Source of the DNA: Mycolicibacterium lacusdiani
GTDB lineage: Bacteria > Actinomycetota > Actinomycetes > Mycobacteriales > Mycobacteriaceae
Direction: 5' to 3'
Assembly: GCF_021916785.1 (NCBI RefSeq)
Contig: NZ_JAKCFC010000004.1
Coordinates: 62,001-126,000 of the forward strand
Length of the DNA stretch: 64,000 nucleotides
In this document: positions 57,893 to 64,000 of the stretch, one piece after another
Layout: every line of letters begins with the position of its first letter
How positions within the stretch are numbered: position 1 is the stretch's first letter
Program-made: the position numbers and the translations under genes
The notes under the pieces: generated by a model
Databases searched by the model: none
Told to the model about the DNA's origin: nothing
Seen by the model: the letters and a program-made list of their open reading frames with translations, nothing else

Positions 57893-59464
57893 CTACCGTG
57901 CCGCCACTGCCGTCGACCCGGTTCCTGCATCCCGGCCGTCCGACGACCCGATTCGGTCGCCCACCGGCCGCTCGGGGTCGACGGGCGCGCGCTCGCCGCC
58001 CGGCGCTCCGGGCCCTGCCCCAGCGGCGTCGGGCTTGCCGTCGCCATCGGTGTCCTGTTCGACGTCGAGCACTCCGTCGCGGTTCTCGTCGTCCTCGGCG
58101 TCGGTCACGCCGTCACCGTCGGAGTCGTCGCGCACGTCGGGCACGCCGTCGCGGTCCGAGTCCTTGCCGGCCTCGTCCTTCGCCTTCTGCTCGGCGTTCT
58201 GGTTCAGCGCCTGCTGCACCGCTGACTGGATCAGGCTGGCGAGTTGGGCGGCATTCACGCCCGCCGCCGTCGCGGCGGGTAGCGCACCGGCAGCGGCGGG
58301 TGATGCGGCGGCGGGCGCGGCTCCCATCGGGGGTGCCATCCCGCCGCCGGATCCCACCGACCCGGCCGGCGGGGACGCGGGTGCGCTCGGCAGGTCGGAC
58401 GCCGGCACGTCGTCGTCCGCCGGTGCTGCGCCGACGTCCGAGGCCGGGGCTCCGCCCGATCCACTGCCACGGGACGCCCCGCCACCCGCGCTGCCGCCAC
58501 CCGGGGTGCCGCCCAGCGCTCCGCCGGGATGATCGCGAGAACCTTCGTCGCGGTCGGTCTGCTCACCGTCGGAGGACTCGCCGCCGGGCTCGTCACCGGG
58601 CTTCATGCCCCCGTCGTCGGTTGGCTCCGACGGCGGCGGCACGTCGGAGCCCAGAGTCTCGATGCTCGGACCCCCGCGCGACATGGTTCCCAGCCCGGTG
58701 ACGCCCTGGTACCGATCGGCGGTCTGGTGGATCTCCGCTGCGTTCGCGTTGACCTGCTGAGTGAGTTCGACGAGTTGGGTGGTGCAGACGCCGAGTGCTC
58801 TGGTGACGGCGGCGATCTCCATCGCGAGGGCGGCGCCCTGCCCGACATACGGCGTGGCCGCGACGAGCATCGACACCAGGCCGACGTCGGCCAGCCAGTC
58901 GCCTTGGTCGTCGAGTGCGGTGCGGGTAGCGACGATCTGATTCGCTTCCCGGGTCAGAACCGCGTTGACCTCTTGGTCCGCCGCCGACACCGCCCGGACG
59001 CGGCCGACCTGTCGCTCGTTGGCATCCCCGTAGGCGCCCGAGCCGCGGCCCGACCAGCAGTCGTCAGGGTGCGCCGACGACAGCGTCGCGCCTGCCCGTT
59101 GGAACCGCGCCGCGCCCTCGCCGAACCGCGCGCCGTCCTCGGGGGCGCCGAAGCCCGTCGTGAGCTTCATCCCGCCGATGGCCTTCTGGCCGCCACTGAG
59201 GATCGGCCGGTTGGCGCGCTTGAGGAACCGCTGGACGTCGGGACGCGCGAGGAACTTGCACGCGTCGTCGGCGTAGTTCGACAGCTTCCGGCCGAGCTTG
59301 GCGAGATCTGCCAACCTTCCGACAGGGGAGAACCGTTCGAAGAGGTTGCCGAGCCCCTTCAGCCCGCGTGCGAGCGTGTCGGCTTCACCGGCCAATTCCT
59401 GTCCTGCCTTGCCCACCTCCCACAGCGCATCGCCGACGTCCTTGATGTCCCCGACCAGACTCAT
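57893..59464 (-). CDS. espE: ESX-1 secreted protein EspE with calcium-binding-type repeats
   Basis: 523 aa, longer than M. tuberculosis EspE (402). Residues 1-250 are the EspE/EspA helical part with WSG at 137-139. Residues 255-430 are acidic, Gly/Pro/Ser-rich low complexity. Residues 435-479 hold four units of the type DxDxDGxxD, which is the thrombospondin type 3 (calcium-binding) pattern. An acidic tail ends the protein. EspE carries WxG and EspF carries YxxxD, so the two probably export as a pair. First gene of the minus-strand ESX-1 arm. Confidence 0.9.
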   Translation of the reverse strand: MSLVGDIKDVGDALWEVGKAGQELAGEADTLARGLKGLGNLFERFSPVGRLADLAKLGRKLSNYADDACKFLARPDVQRFLKRANRPILSGGQKAIGGMKLTTGFGAPEDGARFGEGAARFQRAGATLSSAHPDDCWSGRGSGAYGDANERQVGRVRAVSAADQEVNAVLTREANQIVATRTALDDQGDWLADVGLVSMLVAATPYVGQGAALAMEIAAVTRALGVCTTQLVELTQQVNANAAEIHQTADRYQGVTGLGTMSRGGPSIETLGSDVPPPSEPTDDGGMKPGDEPGGESSDGEQTDRDEGSRDHPGGALGGTPGGGSAGGGASRGSGSGGAPASDVGAAPADDDVPASDLPSAPASPPAGSVGSGGGMAPPMGAAPAAASPAAAGALPAATAAGVNAAQLASLIQSAVQQALNQNAEQKAKDEAGKDSDRDGVPDVRDDSDGDGVTDAEDDENRDGVLDVEQDTDGDGKPDAAGAGPGAPGGERAPVDPERPVGDRIGSSDGRDAGTGSTAVAAR

Positions 59465-59794
59465 TCACCCCAACCCCTTCGCCGATGAGGACGCTACCAG
59501 CGGTTCCTGCCCCTTGGATGCACCAATTTTCAGCGCTCAGTGAGTGCGGTCGGCGTCAGGTCACCGCAGCTGAGACGGTGCTCCCGACGCCGTCACGTCG
59601 GCTGACTTTGCTCCGCAGCGCACCCCGAAACGTCGAAACAGGTGTTTGCTGACGATCACCGCGCAGCGGTCGGAACGCTGCGCTGCCTCGGGTCTGGCCG
59701 CGGCGTGGTTGATACTGGCCGTGGTTGTCATTGGCGAAAGTCGAACTGGCGATCAGACCGCCTCGTTCCATATCCGGGAAGGGAGTCGTGTGCC
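59465..59794. other. 330-bp divergent intergenic region between espE and the MinD-like gene
   Basis: It holds the 5' regions of both genes. I find no additional reading frame with family character, no convincing -35/-10 pair and no strong hairpin. Since espE begins the long ESX-1 arm, regulators such as EspR or WhiB6 would be expected to bind here, but no site can be named from sequence alone. Confidence 0.5.
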
Positions 59795-61126
59795 GTGAGC
59801 GATCGCGACGATGCTCTGCGCAGACAGCTCGGGTGGACAGGACCCGAGGAAACCGACTACGAACCGCCACCGGCGGAGCCAATGGCGGCCCCGGCGGCAT
59901 CCCCGTTGCCCAGCCGGCCTCCCGTGGACCCCCCGCAGTACGCCCCGCCACCGCCTCCGCAGCCACAACCACAGCCACAGTGGAACCAGCACCAGGCGGG
60001 CTGGCCGCAGCAGTACCCGCAGCAGCCGCCGCCTCCCCCGCCGTCGCAGCCGCCGCACGGCCAGCATCCGCAGCGGCCGGGTGGCCCGATGCACCCCGGC
60101 CAGCAGGCGCCGGGCGGATGGCAAGGCCAGCCCCCGATGCACGACACCCGCGTCATGCCGCCCACCGCACCCGGGTCCTACGCCGATCGCATCCGCGCAG
60201 ACCAACTCGTCCCCGCCAAGCGCACTGCACCGGCGCGCGGTTGGCGACGCACGCTGTTCCGCGCCAGCTTCGGCTTGATCAACCTCGGACCGTCGCCCGA
60301 CGAGATCCGCCAGGCCGAACTCGAGGCGCGCATCCGCGGCGGCCTACGCGGCCACTACAAGATCGGCGTCATGGGCAAGGGCGGTGTCGGCAAGACCACC
60401 GTCTCGGCCAGCATCGGCTCGGTGTTCGCCGAACTCCGACAGGACGACCGCGTCGTCGCGATCGACGCCGACACCGCGTTCGGCAAGCTCGGCTCCCGGG
60501 TCGACCCCAAGGCGATGGGCTCCTACTGGGAGTTGGCCGCCGACCAGCACCTCGAAACCTTCGCCGACATCCGCAGTCGCGTCGGCAACAACGCCGCAGG
60601 CCTGTTCGTCCTCGCCGGTGAGGGCAGCCCCGCCCGCCGACGCGTCCTCGATCCGGCGATCTACCGCGAGGCCACCGCCCGCCTCGACAAGTACTTCACC
60701 ATCTCGATCGTCGACTGCAGTTCCACCATGGACACCCCCGTCACCCAGGAGGTGCTGCGCGACCTCGACGCGCTGGTCGTCGTGTCCTCGCCGTGGGTGG
60801 ACGGCGCTGCAGCGGCCGGTCAGACCTTGGATTGGCTGGCGGCGCGCAACCTGCACAGCCTTCTGCAGCGCACGGTCGTCGTGCTGAACGACTCCGATGG
60901 GCACGCCGACAAGCGGACGCGAGGCATCCTCGCCCAGCAGTTCGCCGGGCAGGGCCAGAAGGTCGTCGAGGTGCCGTTCGACGGGCACCTGCGGCCCGGT
61001 GGCGTCATCGAACGCACGGCAGAGATGGCACCCGCGACGCGGCGCAAGTTCCTCGAGATCGCCGCCGCGCTGGCCGAGCACTTCCCGACGAGCGACGACC
61101 GGGAGCGCGGCCGCGACCGGTTCTAG
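59795..61126 (+). CDS. ESX-1-linked MinD/ParA-like ATPase (Rv3860-like)
   Basis: 443 aa from GTG 59795 (GGGAG about 10 bases upstream). A proline/glutamine-rich N-terminus (1-140) leads to the EspI-type P-loop domain (FGLINLGPSPDE, then GVMGKGGVGKTTVS at about 191-204, DADTAFGKL). EspI has the parallel phrase RINVGLSPDE before its P-loop, so the two are paralogues. Likely a membrane- or complex-associated regulator of type VII secretion; the precise role is unknown. Confidence 0.88.
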   Translation: MSDRDDALRRQLGWTGPEETDYEPPPAEPMAAPAASPLPSRPPVDPPQYAPPPPPQPQPQPQWNQHQAGWPQQYPQQPPPPPPSQPPHGQHPQRPGGPMHPGQQAPGGWQGQPPMHDTRVMPPTAPGSYADRIRADQLVPAKRTAPARGWRRTLFRASFGLINLGPSPDEIRQAELEARIRGGLRGHYKIGVMGKGGVGKTTVSASIGSVFAELRQDDRVVAIDADTAFGKLGSRVDPKAMGSYWELAADQHLETFADIRSRVGNNAAGLFVLAGEGSPARRRVLDPAIYREATARLDKYFTISIVDCSSTMDTPVTQEVLRDLDALVVVSSPWVDGAAAAGQTLDWLAARNLHSLLQRTVVVLNDSDGHADKRTRGILAQQFAGQGQKVVEVPFDGHLRPGGVIERTAEMAPATRRKFLEIAAALAEHFPTSDDRERGRDRF

Positions 61127-61129
61127 CGG

Positions 61130-61873
61130 TCAGCGCCAGTCGATTTGGGTCACCAGCGACTCGATGAGGTCGGTGACGTCGTCGGGCACCGTCTGCCCGG
61201 CCTCGGTGGCGACCACGGCCGAGTCCGGCACGCCGGCGGCCTGGGCAGTCTCCTCGATCGTCAGGTTGGCCCGGCGCCGCGCAGCGTAGAGCCGCTGGCC
61301 GAGCGGCGCGCCCGGTGCCGTCGCACCGAGCAACGACAGGTCGTCGATCTGGCGTCGCACGGCGCTCAACGCCTTCAACAGCGACGGCGTCACTCGGCCG
61401 ATGCGGGCCGCGCTCGCCGCCACCGACTCCAGTTGACGGAGGTCGGCCAGCATCGCGGTGACGCGCGGCGTGAACCCGGAGTCCTCCACCGGCGGTAGCG
61501 ATGTGGCGGCGTCGGCCAGGGAGCGGACGGCTGTGTCCACGGCCTGCGCGACGAGCGACACCTCGTCGCCGTTCGCGGGCGGTGCGCTCGGTGGCGGTTC
61601 GGGTGCGGCGGCCGTGGCGACGCCTTGGCGCAGCCGGGCGATGGTGCCCTGGGGCCACTGCAGCACTTCCTCGAGCTTTGCCCGAGTGCGCTCCCGCGGC
61701 CAGCTGCGCCCCTTCTCGAACGAGATGAGCGCGCCGGCGTTGATGATCCCCTCGGCGGCAAGGCGGCGCTGACTGATGTCGAGTTCGCGGCGGCGGGCGG
61801 CCGCGGCAGCGCCGGCGCGAACCATGCCCGGGTCGACGGAACCAGCCGCATCGGCTGGCTCGACGTTGACCAC
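61130..61873 (-). CDS. Alanine-rich protein with two helix-turn-helix regions
   Basis: 247 aa from GTG 61873 (GAGAGGGA 6 bases upstream). Residues about 25-75 read as an XRE-type helix-turn-helix (RRELDISQRRLAAEGIINAG, then FEKGRSWP), and residues about 190-240 as a second one (YAARRRANLTIEETAQAAGV). The linker is Ala/Pro-rich and helical. Convergent with the MinD-like gene (3 bp between stops) and divergent from whiB6. A transcription factor for this cluster is likely. Confidence 0.75.
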   Translation of the reverse strand: MVNVEPADAAGSVDPGMVRAGAAAAARRRELDISQRRLAAEGIINAGALISFEKGRSWPRERTRAKLEEVLQWPQGTIARLRQGVATAAAPEPPPSAPPANGDEVSLVAQAVDTAVRSLADAATSLPPVEDSGFTPRVTAMLADLRQLESVAASAARIGRVTPSLLKALSAVRRQIDDLSLLGATAPGAPLGQRLYAARRRANLTIEETAQAAGVPDSAVVATEAGQTVPDDVTDLIESLVTQIDWR

Positions 61874-62176
61874 GCGCCGTCCCTCTCGTTCAACTGCTGC
61901 ACTGCTACGTCTGACCCACCTTAGACGGGTCAGCCGGTCACCGAAAGCGTTGCGGCCCGGCAATTACAACCATGTCATTGCGATGGTTCGGCGGCAGAGT
62001 GTCAGCGCTGTGCGCACCGTTTGCCCGTACCACGCCCCGCCTGACGTGCCTTGATGCGTCGAAACGCACCCCGCTCGAACCAACCATTGCAAAACTGTTG
62101 CATCGCTACGGTTACTGCTATAGATTCGCTCCATCGCGCATCGGCAACGTGGCGCACGACCCAATAGGAGCCAGAA
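61874..62176. other. 303-bp divergent regulatory region between the double-HTH gene and whiB6
   Basis: AT-richer than its neighbours, with the whiB6 promoter near its right end (62098-62125). TTGCAA at 62087 and TTGCAT at 62098 form a spaced repeat that may be a regulator site. No small gene is apparent. Confidence 0.5.
62098..62125 (+). promoter_or_regulatory. whiB6 promoter
   Basis: An extended -10 (TGC then TATAGAT, 62116-62125) lies about 51 bp before the ATG; a possible -35 is TTGCAT (62098-62103) with a short 15-bp spacer. In other mycobacteria whiB6 is controlled by PhoP, EspR and WhiB6 itself; their sites are not identified here. Confidence 0.5.
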
Positions 62177-62467
62177 ATGAACGCAGTGGGGATGGACGGA
62201 CTGCCCGTCGGAGAATGCACCCGCGACCCCGAACGCTGGGTGTCCAGGGCCGACGAGGAAGCCAAGGCCATCTGCCGGCTCTGCCCGCGCCGATGGGCCT
62301 GCGCCCGGGAGGCCGTCGAACTCCCGCGCGCCGAGGGCCTGTGGGCAGGCATCGTCATCCCAGAAGCCGGCCGGGGCAGGACCTTCGCCCTGCGTCAGCT
62401 CCGCTCGCTGGCCGAGCAGAACGGCTACTCCGTCCGCGCCCGCAGACTGTTCCTCGAATCCGCCTGA
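62177..62467 (+). CDS. whiB6: Iron-sulfur transcriptional regulator WhiB6
   Basis: 96 aa; AGGAG 7 bases before ATG 62177. The four cluster cysteines Cys14, Cys33, Cys36 and Cys42 (CxxC then CX5C) and the GLWAGIVIPE turn are intact; CPRRWACAREAVE and FALRQLRSLAEQNGY match WhiB6 (Rv3862c, 116 aa). It senses redox/NO through a 4Fe-4S cluster and tunes ESX-1 gene expression. Shorter at the N-terminus than the M. tuberculosis protein. Confidence 0.95.
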   Translation: MNAVGMDGLPVGECTRDPERWVSRADEEAKAICRLCPRRWACAREAVELPRAEGLWAGIVIPEAGRGRTFALRQLRSLAEQNGYSVRARRLFLESA

Positions 62468-62576
62468 GACCGCCTGACCACGCGCCTCGCTGCCGGTTTC
62501 GAGGGGACGGCAGCGGGGCCGCGAAATTCGTGGGCCCGGTAGGAACAATCTTGGGCGAGAGGCCGTTAAGCTATTC

Positions 62577-62662
62577 GTACGGCTCCGGACAATGCCCCGG
62601 GTACCACCCCTTAAGTCGCCGAGAGCGACCACTTGCCGAGAGGCGCATAGGCGGGGCCGTAC
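62577..62662 (+). ncRNA. Candidate structured RNA downstream of whiB6
   Basis: GTACGGCTCC (62577-62586) pairs with GGGGCCGTAC (62653-62662) with one G-U, closing an 86-nt element. Inside are GTCGC-CGAGA-GCGAC and GCC-GAGA-GGC hairpins, so the whole folds as a multi-branched unit. It sits 110 bp after whiB6 and just before a strong hairpin at 62669-62694. No coding frame accounts for it, and it matches no riboswitch consensus I can recall. It could be a small RNA or a 3' regulatory element of whiB6. Confidence 0.5.
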
Positions 62663-62668
62663 TTGGAA

Positions 62669-62713
62669 GCCGCCGACGCTCACGCGTCGGCGGCTCTCCT
62701 CGTCTTTGGGACC
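62669..62713 (+). terminator. Intrinsic terminator after the candidate RNA
   Basis: GCCGCCGACGC (62669-62679) and its perfect complement (62684-62694) form an 11-bp stem with a TCAC loop, followed by TCTCCTCGTCTTT. It would end transcription from whiB6 or from the RNA element. Confidence 0.7.
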
Positions 62714-62892
62714 AACACGCCTGTTGGGGCCGGACGCTCCTCCTGGACCGAACGCGCGCCGCGTAACCCGCTTGCGCGGCGTGTGAACCATCCACGCGCA
62801 ATCGCGACAAGCTAGCAGCGGACCCGTCGACAACCACCCACGACGACCTCCGGCGACCGAACCGCTCACTTTTGCTTTTCGGCCCGAGATCT

Positions 62893-62909
62893 ATAGGGAG
62901 AAACCCTAT
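62893..62909. promoter_or_regulatory. Inverted repeat upstream of the small membrane protein gene
   Basis: ATAGGG-AGAAA-CCCTAT, a perfect 6+5+6 inverted repeat, lies 51 bp before ATG 62960 and overlaps a TATAGG sequence that could be a -10. A regulator site or short 5' UTR hairpin is possible. Apart from the RNA element, terminator and this repeat, I see nothing in the 492 bp between whiB6 and 62960. Confidence 0.4.
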
Positions 62910-62959
62910 CCCTCGCGCAAGCGGCAACCATTGCCAAAGGCGGGCGTTACCGTCCGAAC

Positions 62960-63367
62960 ATGAACGAGCAAGACATCACTGCCCAATCAATCGCCGTCAC
63001 GCTGAAGAGGTCCGCCCGTATCGCGGCGGCGCTTCCCGACGAAGTCCAACTCATCCGCGACATAACGATCGAGCGCCTCAAGTCCGGTCCGAAAACTGAA
63101 ACGGCCGACTTGTGGGCACACCTCGGCGAGCACATGCGAGAGGTCATCCCAGGAGTTCTGAACGACCCTCGCTTGGCGGGACTCGGCGACAAACTCGAGG
63201 CGGAGAACAAGAAAATAGAGGAAACGGGCCCAGAACACTTCAGCCCGGCGAAGGTCGCCGGCACGGCAGCCGGCGCTATCGCCATCCTCGCCATAGCCGT
63301 CGGTGCATACTGCACCACCGGCCCGTATCCCGCGAAGGGCGAGTCTCTGCCAGCTCATTGCACCTAG
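62960..63367 (+). CDS. Hypothetical small membrane protein
   Basis: 135 aa. A charged helical N-terminal domain (1-92) is followed by one membrane helix (about 98-118, AGTAAGAIAILAIAVGAY) and a short tail with two Cys. No family recognised. Less GC-rich than surrounding genes. No strong RBS before the ATG. Position beyond whiB6 gives no firm functional link. Confidence 0.6.
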   Translation: MNEQDITAQSIAVTLKRSARIAAALPDEVQLIRDITIERLKSGPKTETADLWAHLGEHMREVIPGVLNDPRLAGLGDKLEAENKKIEETGPEHFSPAKVAGTAAGAIAILAIAVGAYCTTGPYPAKGESLPAHCT

Positions 63368-63482
63368 GCCGCGAAGCGGGGGTGTACTTCCTTCATCGCC
63401 GAACGATCCCGCGCCTGTGGATGAACTCGCCACTGTGGATGACCAACGCGATCTGTCGTGAACCGCTCCTAGCGTGATCTCC

Positions 63483-63896
63483 ATGACGTACTGGATCAAC
63501 ACGGTCAGCCGGGGCCACGTGCAGCGCGGCGTGGCCGGTGGCTTCACGCAGGCCAATCACGGACGACCGCACATGCTGCGCAAGATGGTGAAGGACGATT
63601 GGATCGTCTTCTATTCGCCGAAGACCGACTATCCCGACGGCGATCCGCTGCAAGCGTTCACCGCCATCGGACAGGTCACCGACGACGAGGTATATCAAGC
63701 CGACCTAGACCCCGAGTTCCAGCCCTGGCGTCGCGGCATGCGCTTCCTGCCGTGCGCGGAGACACCCATCCGCCCGCTCCTGGACGACCTCGACTTCGTC
63801 GTCGACAAGTCGCGCTGGGGGTACCGCTTTCGGGCCGGCGCCTTCGCGATCGACGAGCACGACTTCGAGGTGATCCGGACCGCCATGACGGGCTGA
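63483..63896 (+). CDS. UPF0310/EVE-domain protein
   Basis: 137 aa from ATG 63483; a GTG at 63474 would add three residues. The start MTYWINTVSRGHVQRGV, DWIVFYSPKTDY and QAFTAIGQV are the EVE (PUA-like) signature of UPF0310. Such folds bind modified bases in DNA or RNA; the specific ligand is unknown. Confidence 0.88.
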   Translation: MTYWINTVSRGHVQRGVAGGFTQANHGRPHMLRKMVKDDWIVFYSPKTDYPDGDPLQAFTAIGQVTDDEVYQADLDPEFQPWRRGMRFLPCAETPIRPLLDDLDFVVDKSRWGYRFRAGAFAIDEHDFEVIRTAMTG

Positions 63897-63917
63897 GTAG
63901 ACCGCCACCTCACTACT

Positions 63918-64000
63918 GTGGTTGCGGTGAGCAACACCGAGGTGGCGCCGGACGAAGTCGCCTGCGGCGCCGAGCCGTTGGCGACCGTGTCGACGGAGGT
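63918..64000 (+). CDS. 5' end of an unidentified gene, cut by the window
   Basis: GTG codons at 63918 and 63927 open a frame (SNTEVAPDEVACGAEPLATV) that runs off the window. Too short to identify. Confidence 0.35.
   Translation, partial: MVAVSNTEVAPDEVACGAEPLATVSTE

Noticed and set aside
62577..62662. Reading the element after whiB6 as a tRNA or known riboswitch
   Set aside because: It has about the length of a tRNA and a long closing stem, but lacks the T-loop and anticodon layout, and it does not fit the c-di-AMP, SAM-IV, GEMM or guanidine motifs I could recall; it is left as an unnamed candidate.

Overview
The window reads as the chromosome of a rapidly growing, non-tuberculous mycobacterium (Mycobacterium/Mycolicibacterium). 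GC is high nearly throughout, there are many GTG/TTG starts and 1-8 bp start/stop overlaps, and the gene content is strongly mycobacterial: mycoketide synthase, an ESX-1 (type VII) secretion locus, WhiB6, LCM-type methyltransferase, PE and PPE proteins. All assignments come from reading the translated sequence and recalling the families. No database search was run, and M. tuberculosis locus tags are quoted only as recognised counterparts.

Layout. (1) 1-10.2 kb, + strand: the 3' two-thirds of pks12 and the Rv2047c-type epimerase/PEP-mobile-domain gene 6 bp behind it. (2) 10.3-19.7 kb: the Rv0144-Rv0154c neighbourhood, with fadE2 and ptbB on + and, on -, an EthD protein, DUF456, a haloacid dehalogenase, a quinone oxidoreductase, an SDR, an aldehyde dehydrogenase, a methyltransferase and a TetR regulator. 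A roughly 0.5 kb unit made of a 115-aa gene between long imperfect inverted repeats sits inside it (about 12.79-13.31 kb). (3) 19.9-23.7 kb: TetR, FUSC-type transporter and pirin. (4) 23.7-29.7 kb: a complete fructose phosphotransferase system (ptsI divergent from fruR-fruK-fruA-ptsH) with shared operator and overlapping promoters.

(5) 29.9-59.5 kb: a full ESX-1 locus. The + strand arm is mycP1-eccE1-espB-espL-(47-aa ORF)-(membrane protein)-espK. The convergent - strand arm is espE-espF-espG1-espH-eccA1-eccB1-eccCa1-eccCb1-PE35-PPE68-esxB-esxA-espI-eccD1-espJ. Every core component (EccA, B, Ca/Cb, D, E, MycP) and the secreted pairs (EsxA/EsxB, PE35/PPE68, EspE/EspF) are present with WxG and YxxxD export signals. 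Between the two arms (38.4-42.6 kb) lie unrelated genes: an SDR behind a MerR-type leaderless promoter, a DUF4436 membrane protein, an MFS transporter, remnants of a nitroreductase and a TetR gene, and a Phd/VapB antitoxin with a decayed vapC. From about 34.63 to 36.9 kb the base composition falls visibly, and the change back to high GC falls inside espK. This suggests that the accessory middle of the locus is a recombination hot spot. (6) 59.8-62.5 kb: an ESX-1-linked MinD-like ATPase (paralogue of EspI), a protein with two helix-turn-helix regions and whiB6. (7) 62.5-64 kb: a candidate structured RNA with a terminator hairpin, a small membrane protein, a UPF0310/EVE-domain protein and the start of an unidentified gene.

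The ESX-1 genes work together as follows. EspG1 should chaperone PE35/PPE68. EccCa1/EccCb1, recruited by the C-terminal signals of the substrates, would drive export through the EccB-EccC-EccD-EccE membrane complex, with MycP1 outside the membrane, EccA1 as cytosolic AAA+ ATPase and WhiB6 as the likely transcriptional control. The most unusual items are the inverted-repeat-flanked gene, the candidate RNA downstream of whiB6, the calcium-binding-type repeats in EspE, and the accessory region inside ESX-1.
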